Below, piece after piece: positions 50,306 to 59,693 of a stretch of 64,000 bases of DNA; position 1 is the stretch's first letter, and every line of letters begins with the position of its first letter. Position numbers and translations under genes: made by a program. The stretch is from an uncultured Elusimicrobia bacterium (lineage in GTDB: Bacteria; Elusimicrobiota; Elusimicrobia; UBA1565; UBA9628), in NCBI GenBank assembly GCA_903881545.1, contig CAIRTQ010000086.1:1-64000 (forward strand), given 5' to 3'. The notes under the pieces are model-generated. The model saw nothing but the letters and a program-made list of their open reading frames with translations, did not search any database and was not told where the DNA came from.

Positions 50306-51747
50306 CCGACTCTCCCCGCCAAGGCCCGCGCGTAGACATCCAGGTAAAGCCGGACGGAACGACCCCATGAGAAATCGCGGCCCATGCCGGCGCGGGACAT
50401 GGTCTCCCAATCCGGCCCCGCGAAAGCGTCCAAGGCCCGGTCCAAGGCGCGGCCGAAATCCCGCGCGTCGTCCGGAATGGCCGTGAAGCCGTTGCCCGGC
50501 GGATAGTCGGAGACCGTATCGGCCAAGCCGCCGGTGCACGAGACCACGGGCACGCAGCCGTAGCGCATCGCGATCATCTGCCCCAGGCCGCAGGGCTCGA
50601 AGCGCGAGGGCATGACGATGATGTCCGCAGCGGCGTAAAGACAGTGCGCCAGCTCCTCGTTATAGCCGCAGAAGAACCGCGCGGCCCCGGGATGGCGCGC
50701 CGTCCACTTCTTCACGCTGGCCACCAGCTTCCGCTCGCCCTCCCCCATGCCCATGAAGCAACAGCGGCGCAAACGCGGCCCCAAAGCCTGGATGGCCACG
50801 TCCCAGCCTTTCTGGCGGTCAAGCCGTCCGATCATGCCGACCAGCGGCGCCCCCGCCGCGGCCTTGAGGCCGTATCGGGCGAGGAACTTCTTCTTGCACT
50901 CCCGCTTGCCCGCCATATCCTTCGCCGAGAATCGCGCGGGCAGGAATGCGTCCTTCTCCGGGTTCCAGCACTCCAAGTCGAGGCCGTTGAGGATTCCCGT
51001 CAGTTGGCCGCGGCGCCGGCGCAGGACAGTCTGTAGACCGTGCCCTCCCACGGCGGTCTGGATCTCGCCGGCATAGGTGGGGCTGACCGTATTCAGCCGG
51101 TCCGCGTGGACCAGGCCGGCCTTAAGAAAGCTGTAGCGCGCCGCCCCGCCGCGGCCGGAGCCCAGCCGGGCTGTCCGGAACTGCGGCGCCGCGAAGCCGG
51201 CTTGCAGGAAACCGCGCGCTGGGAACACTCCCTGGTAGGCCATGTTGTGCACGGTGAGCACCGAGGCGGACGCGGCGAAGAAGGGATCCCGGGCGTAGAG
51301 CGTGGCGAGGTACAGCGGCGCCAGGGCCGTCGGCCAATCGTGCGCGTGAACGATGTCTGGACGGAAGTCAACGGCCTTGGCCCCCTCCAGCGCGGCGCGG
51401 CAGAAGACGGAGAAGCGCTTGTCGCTATCTGGATAGTCGCGGCCGTCCTCGCCGTAGATGCAGTCCCGGTCGAACAGCTCCGGGCAGTCGACGAATTGGA
51501 CCACGACCGAACGCCATTGGACGCGGCGCAAGACAACCCGGACGCGGCCCGGGCCCAGAGGCACCTCCAAGAAAGTGGTCTTGCCGCCGCGGAGCGCTGC
51601 CGGAGCGATGACCCGGTACTTAGGCAGGAAGAGCAGCACATCGTGGCCGGCTTCGCCCAGCTTCTGGCACAAGGTGCCGACCACGTCGGCCAGACCGCCG
51701 GTCTTGCAGAAAGGGAAGGCCTCGCTGGCGGCCTGGAGAATCCTCAT
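50302..51747 (-). CDS. glgA: Glycogen (starch) synthase, GT5
   Basis: A 481-residue enzyme with the KTGGLADVVG ADP-glucose-binding motif at residues 16-25, a GT5 N-terminal domain, and the C-terminal nucleotide-binding half with MPSRFEPCGLGQMIAMRYG, including the E-x7-E type pair. It extends alpha-1,4-glucan from ADP-glucose. The length is normal. No other glycogen gene is nearby. It is downstream of scpB (7-base gap) and upstream of the DUF5693-like gene. Confidence 0.95.
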   Translation of the reverse strand: MRILQAASEAFPFCKTGGLADVVGTLCQKLGEAGHDVLLFLPKYRVIAPAALRGGKTTFLEVPLGPGRVRVVLRRVQWRSVVVQFVDCPELFDRDCIYGEDGRDYPDSDKRFSVFCRAALEGAKAVDFRPDIVHAHDWPTALAPLYLATLYARDPFFAASASVLTVHNMAYQGVFPARGFLQAGFAAPQFRTARLGSGRGGAARYSFLKAGLVHADRLNTVSPTYAGEIQTAVGGHGLQTVLRRRRGQLTGILNGLDLECWNPEKDAFLPARFSAKDMAGKRECKKKFLARYGLKAAAGAPLVGMIGRLDRQKGWDVAIQALGPRLRRCCFMGMGEGERKLVASVKKWTARHPGAARFFCGYNEELAHCLYAAADIIVMPSRFEPCGLGQMIAMRYGCVPVVSCTGGLADTVSDYPPGNGFTAIPDDARDFGRALDRALDAFAGPDWETMSRAGMGRDFSWGRSVRLYLDVYARALAGRVG

Positions 51748-51754
51748 CCGCGGC

Positions 51755-52513
51755 TCAAGTCTCCGGAGCGGGTTCCTCTGACGGCTCAGCCGGGGCTTCC
51801 TCGGCGCTGGGCCATATGGACTGGGCCGGAGGCTCTTGCGGCTCAGCCGGCGTTTCCGGCGCGGCCTCGGCTTCCGGGATGGCTTCGGTTTCTGAGGCGA
51901 CAGCGGCCTCCGCAGGAGGTTCTGAAATCACGGCTTCCGAGACCGTCACCGCTTCTGCGGCCGGCGCCGCGGCCTGGAAGTTCTCGATGGGCGGCAGGTC
52001 CTCCAGGCTGCGCAGGCCGAAATGGCGCATAAAGTCGGCGGTGGTTCCGTAGAGCAAGGGCCGGCCCACGGATTCCTTGCGCCCCACCACCTTGATGAGG
52101 CGCTTCTCCAGCAAAGATTCCAGCGCGGCGATGACCTCCACGCCGCGGATGTCCTCGATCTCCGCGCGGGTCAAAGGCTGCTTGTAGGCAATGATGGCCA
52201 AGGTCTCGTGCGCCGCGGTGGAAAGGCGCAGGGTCATCCGGTCCGTGAAGAGTTTCCGCACCAAGTCGGCGTAGGCCGGCCGCGTGGCCATCTGGTAGCC
52301 GCCGGCGACCTCCATGACCTGCAGGGCGGACTTATCGTCCTCCAGCTTCTGCCGGAGCTCGCCCACCAAGGCTTGCAGGCGGGCGGCGTCCTTGACCTTG
52401 GTAAGCTTGCGCAGCTCGTCGAGGCTCAGGGGGCGGTCGGTGATGAAGAGCAGGGTCTCCAGCCGGCCCTTGAGCTCCTCATCCTGCGGCGCTGGCGTTG
52501 GCGTCTCGGACAT
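51755..52513 (-). CDS. scpB: Segregation and condensation protein B
   Basis: A 252-residue ScpB with two winged-helix domains (residues 10-175; LKGRLETLLFITDRPLSLDE, LAIIAYKQPLTRAEIEDIRG, GRPLLYGTTADFMRHFGL). An Ala/Glu/Pro-rich tail of about 75 residues is not part of the family core. ScpB dimers join ScpA and SMC in the bacterial condensin. It overlaps scpA by 35 bases. SMC itself is not in the window. Confidence 0.95.
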   Translation of the reverse strand: MSETPTPAPQDEELKGRLETLLFITDRPLSLDELRKLTKVKDAARLQALVGELRQKLEDDKSALQVMEVAGGYQMATRPAYADLVRKLFTDRMTLRLSTAAHETLAIIAYKQPLTRAEIEDIRGVEVIAALESLLEKRLIKVVGRKESVGRPLLYGTTADFMRHFGLRSLEDLPPIENFQAAAPAAEAVTVSEAVISEPPAEAAVASETEAIPEAEAAPETPAEPQEPPAQSIWPSAEEAPAEPSEEPAPET

Positions 52514-53216
52514 CGACGCTGACCTCCTTTTTGTAGACCATGATGGGGCCGAAATTCCCTTCCTGCCGCAGGAAGACCTTCTGGATCTTCACGAGCTCGA
52601 GCATGGCCAAAAAGCAGGCGATGATGCCGCGGCGCTTGCGCTCGTCGGCGAAGATATCCTCCCAGCTCACGGCTGGCCGGCTCTCCATGAGGAAGAGGAT
52701 CTTGGCCTTCTTCTCCTCGATGGGGAACTCTTCGCCGGCGACCGCGCGGGTCTCGGCCGGAGCCCGGTCCAGTATGCCGCGCAGGCTCTCAAGCAGGTCA
52801 AAAAGGTTGATGTCCAGATCCTTCTGGGAGTCGTCAATATGGGGCGCGCCCCGGTAGAAGACGTCCTTGAACTCCTCGCTGCGCTGCTCCAGGAACTTGG
52901 CCGCCTCCTTAAACTTCTGATATTCCAGCAGCTTGGCCTGCAACTCGGCGGTCGGGTCGGGCCCGGACTCCTCCTCCTCTCCCGGCCGCGAGGGCAGCAG
53001 GGCCCGCGCCTTGATATCCATGAGGGTCGCGGCCATGACCAGGAACTCCCCGGCCACGTCGAGGTTGAGCTCCTTCATGAGGTCGAGGTAGTTCAGGTAC
53101 TCAGAGGTGATGCGGGCAATGGGGATATTGTGGACGTCGAGATCGTCGCGCTTGACCAGGAAGAGCAGAAGGTCGAGCGGGCCTTCGAACATCTCCAGAT
53201 GGACTTGGTGGCTCAT
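52479..53216 (-). CDS. scpA: Segregation and condensation protein A (kleisin)
   Basis: A 245-residue ScpA: the N-terminal SMC-binding region FEGPLDLLLFLVKRDDLDVHNIPIARI, the middle NLDVAGEFLVMAATLMDIKA, and a C-terminal winged helix ending FLAMLELVKIQKVFLRQEGNFG. It bridges the SMC heads with ScpB. The start at 53216 overlaps the trpS stop by ATGA. Confidence 0.95.
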   Translation of the reverse strand: MSHQVHLEMFEGPLDLLLFLVKRDDLDVHNIPIARITSEYLNYLDLMKELNLDVAGEFLVMAATLMDIKARALLPSRPGEEEESGPDPTAELQAKLLEYQKFKEAAKFLEQRSEEFKDVFYRGAPHIDDSQKDLDINLFDLLESLRGILDRAPAETRAVAGEEFPIEEKKAKILFLMESRPAVSWEDIFADERKRRGIIACFLAMLELVKIQKVFLRQEGNFGPIMVYKKEVSVDVRDANASAAG

Positions 53217-54289
53217 CGCAGCCTCATCGCCTTGCGCACCTCCGACATCGTGGCCCGGGCCACGGCCGCGGCCTGGCGCGCGCCTTCGGCCAGGACGACT
53301 TCGACGCGCTGCGGCTGCGCGGCAAGGGCCTCGCGGGCCTTGCGGAACTCCGCGGAGGGCCCGTCCATGGACCCGATCAGGCTCTTCTTGTCGGCCACGC
53401 AGCCGAGGCGGCCGGCGCGACACTCCTCGCCGATCTTCTCCCAGCCCGGGGTGTAAAGCTTGTGCAGGGCGTAGACCACGCAGCCGGGCGGGTTCTCCGC
53501 GCAGGGCTCCGGGTGGCCGGGAGTGTCCTTGCGCAACTTCGAAGGGTCCGTGTACATGGACATGATCTTGGCCTGCAGCGACTGCGCGCTCTCGAGGATG
53601 TCCACCGTGTTGCCGTAGGATTTCGACATCTTGCGGCCGTCCAAGCCCGGGATCTTGGGCGTCGGGGTCAGCAGGGGCTTGGGCTCCGCGAGCACAGGCC
53701 CGAAAAGATGGTTGAACCGGCGCGCGATCTCGCGGGACAGCTCCAGGTGCGGCAGCTGGTCCTGGCCCACCGGGACCCGGCTGCCCTTATAGAGCAGGAT
53801 GTCTGCAGCCTGCAATACCGGGTAGCCCAGGAAGCCGTAGGTGCAGAGATCCTCGCGCGACGCGGCGGCGGGCGCCGGCTCGGCTGTGGGGCCTGCTGCG
53901 GCCACGGCCTGCGCGTGCTTGGTCTTAGCCAGCTCGTGCAGCTGTTCCTTCCAGGTCGGGTTGTTCTCCAGCCAGGACAGCGAGGTGGTCATGCCCAGGA
54001 GCAAGGCCAGCTCGGCATGCTCGGGCACATCGGATTGCTTGAAGATGACGCACTTGGCCGGATCCAGGCCCGCGGCCAGCCAATCCAGCACCATCTCCCG
54101 GATGTTGGCCTGCAAGGCCCCCGTGTCGGCGTAGCCGGTGGTGAGCATGTGCCAGTCCGCCACGAAGAAGTAGCACTGACAGCTCTCGGTCAGGGAAATC
54201 CAGTTCTTGAGCGCGCCCCAGTAGTTGCCGATGTGCAGGCGCCCTGTGGGCCGCATACCGGAAACCACCACCTCGCGATGCTCGGACAT
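53213..54289 (-). CDS. trpS: Tryptophanyl-tRNA synthetase
   Basis: A 358-residue class I enzyme with the HIGH motif as RLHIGNYWG, a Trp-binding region (DWHMLTTGY, VGQDQLPHLELSREIARRFN) and the KMSKS loop as GRKMSKSYGN. An insert of about 25 Ala-rich residues (AVAAAGPTAEPAPAAASRED) lies before CTYGFLGYPVLQAADILLY. A TAAGAT box is nine bases before the ATG, so the leader is very short. It heads the trpS-scpA-scpB-glgA operon. Confidence 0.96.
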   Translation of the reverse strand: MSEHREVVVSGMRPTGRLHIGNYWGALKNWISLTESCQCYFFVADWHMLTTGYADTGALQANIREMVLDWLAAGLDPAKCVIFKQSDVPEHAELALLLGMTTSLSWLENNPTWKEQLHELAKTKHAQAVAAAGPTAEPAPAAASREDLCTYGFLGYPVLQAADILLYKGSRVPVGQDQLPHLELSREIARRFNHLFGPVLAEPKPLLTPTPKIPGLDGRKMSKSYGNTVDILESAQSLQAKIMSMYTDPSKLRKDTPGHPEPCAENPPGCVVYALHKLYTPGWEKIGEECRAGRLGCVADKKSLIGSMDGPSAEFRKAREALAAQPQRVEVVLAEGARQAAAVARATMSEVRKAMRLR

Positions 54290-54334
54290 TAGGCGACTAT
54301 CTTATCCTATATGCGTCGAGGGAAACAAGAAAGA

Positions 54335-54359
54335 GGTTCCGGCGCAAAGCGCCGGAACC
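54335..54359 (-). terminator. Intrinsic terminator after the SUMF1-like gene
   Basis: A perfect 11-base stem (GGTTCCGGCGC with GCGCCGGAACC), a loop of three, and a T-rich run on the minus strand (54334-54322). It separates the SUMF1-like operon from trpS. Confidence 0.85.
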
Positions 54360-54440
54360 CGCGCCGACCGAAGGAAGGCGCCCGCACCTGCGGCCAACCA
54401 GAATTGAACGCGGGAGTGGCCACCGGCCTTTAATAGAATC

Positions 54441-54495
54441 GGCGCCGATGCGGAAGGTCGGCGCCGGGGCCTGCGCGGCGTACGCCGCGCAGGCC
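54441..54495. repeat. Two adjacent inverted repeats, one a 28-base perfect palindrome
   Basis: GGCGCCGA (54441-54448) pairs with TCGGCGCC (54458-54465) across nine bases, and immediately beside it 54468-54495 is a perfect 28-base palindrome (GGCCTGCGCGGCG, TA-centred). No T-run follows on either strand, so these are not ordinary terminators. The 54290-54506 interval contains no gene. Confidence 0.8.
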
Positions 54496-54506
54496 GCATT
54501 ACGGCA

Positions 54507-55532
54507 TCAGGGCCGCACAACCGGCGCCGCGCAGCGGAAGCCGTTGGTCTCGCTCTTGCCCTGGGGGAAATACCAGTCCCGGCTGGCGGCGCGGCACTTG
54601 TCCGCGGGGCTAGACCAAGAACCGCCGCGCAGCACACGGTTCTCTCCCGAAGCGGGGCCGGCGGGGTTCTTCTGGGGCTCGGAGTCGTAACCCTCATGAT
54701 ACCAGTCCGCCACCCACTGCGCGACGTTGCCATGCATGTCGAAAAGGTCGTATTGGTTCGACCGCTTCCGGCCGACCGGATGCGAGTGCCCCCCCGAATT
54801 ATTAGAGAACCAGGCGTATTCGCCGAGCTCGGTCTCCTTGTCCCCGAAGCTGTAGAGGGTCTGCACCCGGCCGCGCGCCGCCTTCTCCCACTGCGCCTCG
54901 GTGGGCAGGCGCTTGCCCGCCCATTCGCAGTAGGCGACGGCGTCGTCCCAGCTCACGTACACCACGGGAAGATCGTCTCCGTTGCCCGGCTGGCTCATCA
55001 TGGGCCGGCCCGCGGCCGCGCCGAACTGCCGGTACTGCGCCACGATGACCAGATACTTGTCCATGTCGAAAGCATCCAGGAAGACCTTGTGCTGAGGGCG
55101 CTCGTCCGCGCTGCCTTCCGAGGCGGTGGAGCCCATCCAGAACCAACCTGCGGGTATCCGGACCATCTCATTGCCCTGCCGCAACCCGGTCTTGGCGGCG
55201 AACCGGCGGCATTCGACGGCAACGAGGCAGGCGTCGCAAGCCAGGACGGGAGAATCCTTCTCCACGTCCCAGACCGCTTCCTTCTCCCCCGTTCCAGACA
55301 CCGGACCAAAATCGCCCCGCAGCGTGACCGGGACCAAGCCGAAGGTCTTGCCGCCGTCGTCCGAGATCTTGAAAGTCGCCTCACAACGCTCCACGGCCGC
55401 AAGCTCCAGCCGATAACGGAGATGGACCAAGCCCTGGGGGTCCTGCTGGAAGCTCGCGTTCCGTACCGCCGCAGGAGCCGCCTGCGCCCGGCCGGCCAGG
55501 GCCAGCAGCGCCGTCAACATTGCCGCGCTCAT
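54507..55532 (-). CDS. SUMF1/formylglycine-generating-like secreted protein
   Basis: The 341-residue protein has a signal peptide, an N-terminal beta domain of about 100 residues, and an SUMF1-like (FGE-sulfatase) fold: MVRIPAGWFWMGST, VVYVSWDDAVAYCEWAGKRL then PTEAQWEKAARG, and NVAQWVADWY with RVLRGGSW and GFRCA at the end. Most such bacterial proteins are not sulfatase activators but C-type-lectin-like binding proteins; I see no sulfatase nearby. It overlaps the TPR gene upstream by ATGA. Confidence 0.85.
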   Translation of the reverse strand: MSAAMLTALLALAGRAQAAPAAVRNASFQQDPQGLVHLRYRLELAAVERCEATFKISDDGGKTFGLVPVTLRGDFGPVSGTGEKEAVWDVEKDSPVLACDACLVAVECRRFAAKTGLRQGNEMVRIPAGWFWMGSTASEGSADERPQHKVFLDAFDMDKYLVIVAQYRQFGAAAGRPMMSQPGNGDDLPVVYVSWDDAVAYCEWAGKRLPTEAQWEKAARGRVQTLYSFGDKETELGEYAWFSNNSGGHSHPVGRKRSNQYDLFDMHGNVAQWVADWYHEGYDSEPQKNPAGPASGENRVLRGGSWSSPADKCRAASRDWYFPQGKSETNGFRCAAPVVRP

Positions 55533-56962
55533 GCGCCCGGGCCTCCGTCTATCTTATTCAAACGCACGGCCACATCCTTATAATTCGGCGCGTGCTTGAC
55601 CAGCATCTCGTAAATATGGCGCGCCTCGGTCGCGCGGCCCGAGGTCTCGCAGAGATACGCGTAGAAATAGTAGAGCTCGGGCGACTTCTCCAGAGGCAAG
55701 GTGTAGCGGATGTCGTTGAACAGCCTGGCGGCGGCTCCGAAGTCGTTGAGCTTGGCGCAAATACGCAAAGCCAAGGTATAGTCGGGCTCGCCCAGGGCGG
55801 TCTCGCGGCCCTCGAGGATCGTCTTCAAGGCCATGACGTCCTCGCCCGCGTCCGTCAAGGCCTGGGCCAAGAGCAGCTTGTCCGAGTCCGGCACCTGGAA
55901 GAAAGCCGTCGGCCCAATGCGCCCGAGCTCCTTGTAGCAGGCCACGAGCAGCGCGTAATCCTGGGCCTCCAGGGGATGCTTCCTCTGCAGCAAAGCCAGG
56001 GCCGTCTCGGGGTCGCGCAGGGCGTGGAAGGCCTGGGCATAGGCGCGGTAGAATTGCCCGGGCCTGCGGGCGATGCGCTGGGCCGCGAATTCCGCTCCCT
56101 TGCCCGCCGCGTGGTAGATGGCCGCGACCTTGAGGCACTGTTCCTTGTCGGCCATGGCGGCCAGCAGGACCTCGTCGCTCAAAAGGCGGAAAGCCTCCGC
56201 GCCGTAGCCGCGCTCGGCCAGCGCGCCGGCCACGTTCACCTTCTCGAAGGCCTGGCCGGCGGCGGGCGCCCCCTTCGGCCGGCTGCGCGCGGCGAGCTGC
56301 AGCACCTCGCAGAAGCCGGCGTCCTTGGGGTCCGGTGGCGTCTTGCTCCGCAGAATAGCGGCCGCCGTTTCCCAGGCACCCAACCTGAGAAAGGCGCGCG
56401 AGTAAGCGTCATAATAATCCGGCGCGCGACCGCAGCTGCGTGCGAGAAACTCCTTCACCTTGCCCGAGCGCAGGAATCCGTTGGCGATCGCGGCGCACTT
56501 AGCCTCGTCCCGCGCCGCCGCCGTCCAGGAACGCTCCTCCTCCCGAGCGAACATGGCGGTAAGTTCCTCGGGCGAGGCGCCGCGAGTCTCCGGCGCGTGC
56601 GCGGGGGTCGCTTTGGCCTTCACCGGAGGGGCCGGCCGCTTGCCGAACCGGGTGTACGCCAGGACTCCGAGCGCGAGGAAGGCGCAGAGGCTAAGGAGCG
56701 CCGTGACGGACCAGCCGCTACCTGAAGGCGCCGGGGCCGGAGTCAGGGGCCGCGCCGGAACCGCCACGGCGAGGGCGGCGCTGCTCGCTTGCATGGCCGC
56801 TTGCGCCTGCCGGTATTTTTCCGCCGCCTGGCCATCTATGCGGCCCGGCGCGCTCACCGCGCGCAGCAAGTCGCCATCATTCTGGCCGCGAGCGGGACCA
56901 GCGGCGGTCAGGCATGCCGCGGCCAGAATCGCGAGCCCGAGCGACCTGCTGGTTATGTTCAT
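55529..56962 (-). CDS. Secreted or anchored TPR-like helical repeat protein
   Basis: A 477-residue protein with a signal peptide (LAILAAACLTAAGPARG), a membrane helix near 80-100 (VTALLSLCAFLALGVLAYT), then about 330 residues of helical repeats (YDAYSRAFLRLGAWETAAAI, YRAYAQAFHALRDPETALAL) typical of TPR proteins. The function is unknown. It is first in the operon with the SUMF1-like gene and has a consensus promoter upstream. Confidence 0.7.
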   Translation of the reverse strand: MNITSRSLGLAILAAACLTAAGPARGQNDGDLLRAVSAPGRIDGQAAEKYRQAQAAMQASSAALAVAVPARPLTPAPAPSGSGWSVTALLSLCAFLALGVLAYTRFGKRPAPPVKAKATPAHAPETRGASPEELTAMFAREEERSWTAAARDEAKCAAIANGFLRSGKVKEFLARSCGRAPDYYDAYSRAFLRLGAWETAAAILRSKTPPDPKDAGFCEVLQLAARSRPKGAPAAGQAFEKVNVAGALAERGYGAEAFRLLSDEVLLAAMADKEQCLKVAAIYHAAGKGAEFAAQRIARRPGQFYRAYAQAFHALRDPETALALLQRKHPLEAQDYALLVACYKELGRIGPTAFFQVPDSDKLLLAQALTDAGEDVMALKTILEGRETALGEPDYTLALRICAKLNDFGAAARLFNDIRYTLPLEKSPELYYFYAYLCETSGRATEARHIYEMLVKHAPNYKDVAVRLNKIDGGPGA

Positions 56963-56982
56963 CGTGGCAGAAAGCCGCTAAA

Positions 56983-57012
56983 AGTGTACAGACCGTCGCG
57001 GCAGGGTGTCAA
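56983..57012 (-). promoter_or_regulatory. Promoter of the TPR-SUMF1 operon
   Basis: Minus strand TTGACA (57012-57007), an 18-base spacer and TACACT (56988-56983), about 20 bases before the ATG at 56962. Confidence 0.7.
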
Positions 57013-57050
57013 GCGCTGCGCGCCGGCCGGGCGCGGTCACTAACGAAGAC

Positions 57051-58574
57051 CTACAGGGCCGGAAATCCACAATCAAGGAACGCCTTCTTGAGCGTTCGCA
57101 TGAGCGTGTAGGCATTGCCCATCCTCCTGAGCGATCTGATGGGGTGGCGCAGACCCCGCTTAAGAATCTGCCGGCGCTGCGCTTGCGCGGTGAGCCTTCG
57201 GCTCAGACACTCGACGTCGCGGTGGGAAAACTGCGGAGTGTCGATCAATCCATAACCATCCGAAATGACGGATTCCGATAGCGCCCTCGGGGTGATGGGC
57301 TCGGCGAAATAGCCGTTGTCCTGGCAGACGTCAAAAAGCGCCGTCCCGCTCAGCGGGGTCGCGATCAGGTTGATGATGCCGACGTCATATCGGTCGGCGA
57401 GGGACAGGGCGAAATCCGCAGTCCTCGTCATGGTCTCGATGGTCTCTCCGGGAAACCCTAGGATGAAGAAAGCCCGCAGCGGCAATCCCACCTTCCAGCA
57501 GCGCCTGGCGAATTCCTCAACATCTCCCAGATTGATTCCCTTCCGGACGATCTTGTCCAGGACCTCTTGGTCTCCGGACTCGACCCCGATGTTGAGCGAT
57601 CGGCACCCGGCGCTCTGGAATCGGCGCAGGACCTCTTCGGATATCCTCAGGTCGACCCGGATGCCGTTGGGAGTGTCCCAGCTCAGATGCTTCTCGGCCA
57701 AGACATCCAGGACCTGTAGGAAGCGTTCGATATCGACGAGAAGATTATCGTCTTCAAAATGGATGTGCGCGGCCCCGTATCTTTCCGCCAAGAGGCGGAT
57801 GTGGCGCCGCAGATGCTCCGCGGAGTGCGCGCGCCAGGTACGGCCCATGCTCTGGTGGATGGAGCAGAAGATGCAACGGTGCGGACAGCCGCGGCTGGTG
57901 ATGACAGGGACGGCGCGCCGGACGTCATGATCCCGGGCATAAATCCCCCGTTCATGAAGGGACAGATAGCGTTCCATGTCGACCAGATGATAGGCGGGCA
58001 AGGGCAGCGCATCGAGCGCAGGGTTCTCGCGGGGGCCGGCGGTGCGGCGGACCGCGCCGGCCTGGCGGTACGCGATGGACGGAATCTCCGCCAGCGGCCT
58101 TTCGTCCCGCCAGTACGCGGCCAGAGCGGCGGCGGCCCCTTCCCCTTCTCCCAGGACCACCAGATCCACTGACGGGCAGGCCAAAAGCTGCTCCGCCCGG
58201 GGCCGCGCATTGGCGCCCCCCACGACGACCAGGACGGACGCCTGAGCATCCTTAATGGTCCGAGCCGCTTCGACGACGCTTTCCTCCTGGGTCGTGAATG
58301 GGCTGGATATCCCGACGATATCGGGACCGAATCCGAGGACGGCCCTCCTCAACTCGTCACTGTTGGACCCGAAGCGCGTCCGGGGTCCGTCCTTGGTCAG
58401 GGTGGTCGTGTCCGCCATGAGGGAATCGAAGAGCCGCACTTCCCATCCGACAGCTTCGAAGGCCGCGGCGACATAGAGCAGACCCAGGGGAAGGCCGATA
58501 GACCCTTGCCGGGAGTCCCGATTCGTTTTCGCGAAATAGACCTGCGCCGGATTGACGAGAAGTATCTTCGGCAT
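57051..58574 (-). CDS. B12-binding-domain radical SAM protein
   Basis: A 507-residue protein: a cobalamin-binding-like Rossmann domain (ILLVNPAQVYFAKTNRD, SVLVVVGGANARPRAEQLL), then a radical SAM barrel with the cluster motif RGCPHRCIFCS. Later parts include HIHFEDDNLLV and RSLNIGVESGDQEVLDKIVRKG. Family members methylate or rearrange diverse substrates; the substrate cannot be told. The ATG follows the stop of the nucleotidyltransferase gene directly (TAG ATG). Confidence 0.88.
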   Translation of the reverse strand: MPKILLVNPAQVYFAKTNRDSRQGSIGLPLGLLYVAAAFEAVGWEVRLFDSLMADTTTLTKDGPRTRFGSNSDELRRAVLGFGPDIVGISSPFTTQEESVVEAARTIKDAQASVLVVVGGANARPRAEQLLACPSVDLVVLGEGEGAAAALAAYWRDERPLAEIPSIAYRQAGAVRRTAGPRENPALDALPLPAYHLVDMERYLSLHERGIYARDHDVRRAVPVITSRGCPHRCIFCSIHQSMGRTWRAHSAEHLRRHIRLLAERYGAAHIHFEDDNLLVDIERFLQVLDVLAEKHLSWDTPNGIRVDLRISEEVLRRFQSAGCRSLNIGVESGDQEVLDKIVRKGINLGDVEEFARRCWKVGLPLRAFFILGFPGETIETMTRTADFALSLADRYDVGIINLIATPLSGTALFDVCQDNGYFAEPITPRALSESVISDGYGLIDTPQFSHRDVECLSRRLTAQAQRRQILKRGLRHPIRSLRRMGNAYTLMRTLKKAFLDCGFPAL

Positions 58575-59693
58575 CTACGCCGCGCCGCCCACCCGCCTCT
58601 TGAGCCAGGCCAAGGCGTCTCGGCGTGAAGAAATGAGGCCGGCCCACTGGGCCCGGGCCGCGGCATCGAGCAAGGTTCCCAGCTCCGGGCCGGGCTCAAG
58701 CCCAGCGTCCCGCAGGTCCGCGCTGGAGACGAGCAGCGGACGCAGGGCAGCCGGCGGCAGGCCCGGGCAAGCCACGGCCACGATGCGCGCGGTCTGCTCG
58801 GGCAAAGCCGTACGCGGCGAGGCCTTGCCGCGCGCGACGCGCCAAGCCTCGCTCACGCTGCGCGCCAAAGCATGCTCTACGGGCAGGCTCTTGACGAACT
58901 CCCCACCCTTCTCCCCCAGGCCCAAAGCCAGCGCGCCCAGCCTCTGCGCGGCGTCTACGCCGCGCACCCGCGCGGGCAGGTCCGGGAATACCAATTCGAG
59001 GTAGCCCCAGGAGCGCAGGCGCCGCAGCGGAGCCTCCGGCTCGACCTCGCCGAGCACGCGCAAGAGTTCCGCGGCCAAGCGATGGCGCGACAAACGGCCC
59101 GCGATCCCGCCGCGCAGAGCCGCGCGGGCCAGGTCCAGGAGGCCCGGCGCGGGACGCAGATCGAAACGGCAGAGGAAGCGGGCCGCGCGAAACACCCGGG
59201 TCGGGTCGTCCCGGAAACTGGCGGGATGCAGCACACGCAGGACGCGGCCGTCGAGGTCGCTCCGGCCGCCGTAAGGGTCCACGATTGCGCCCGCGCCTTG
59301 CGGCTCCAGGCGCGCGGCCATGGCGTTGACGGTGAAATCCCTGCGGAATAGGTCGAGTTCCAAAGCCGCAGGCCGGACCTGGGGCAGGCAGGCAGGCTCC
59401 GGGTACTCTTCCTGCCGGGCCGCCGCGAAGTCCACGCGCCAATCGCGGCCCTTGACCCGCCAGGTGCCGAACGCGCCGAACGCCTCGGCCTTGGCCTCTA
59501 GCCTGCGGCCGCACAGCCGCGCCAGCGCGGCCGGGTCGCCCTCGGTCACTAGATCCAGATCACACACCGGACGACCCAGCATCCAGTCCCGGACGCAACC
59601 GCCCACGGCATAAAGGGGCACGCCTTGCTTCTTAGCGGCCGCGGCCAGGCAACCCAGCAGAGCCCAGGTCCGACCCGGGATGTGCAGTGCCAT
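58575..59693 (-). CDS. CCA-adding/poly(A) polymerase-type nucleotidyltransferase
   Basis: A 372-residue class II nucleotidyltransferase: YAVGGCVRDWMLGRPVCDLDLV with the catalytic DxD, RRDFTVNAMA, the basic RRDF region, DPYGGRSDLDGRVLRVLHPA and DDPTRVFRAARFLCRF. It is either the tRNA CCA-adding enzyme or a poly(A) polymerase; sequence alone does not decide. No HD domain is seen. It overlaps the CpXC gene by TGATG. Confidence 0.88.
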   Translation of the reverse strand: MALHIPGRTWALLGCLAAAAKKQGVPLYAVGGCVRDWMLGRPVCDLDLVTEGDPAALARLCGRRLEAKAEAFGAFGTWRVKGRDWRVDFAAARQEEYPEPACLPQVRPAALELDLFRRDFTVNAMAARLEPQGAGAIVDPYGGRSDLDGRVLRVLHPASFRDDPTRVFRAARFLCRFDLRPAPGLLDLARAALRGGIAGRLSRHRLAAELLRVLGEVEPEAPLRRLRSWGYLELVFPDLPARVRGVDAAQRLGALALGLGEKGGEFVKSLPVEHALARSVSEAWRVARGKASPRTALPEQTARIVAVACPGLPPAALRPLLVSSADLRDAGLEPGPELGTLLDAAARAQWAGLISSRRDALAWLKRRVGGAA

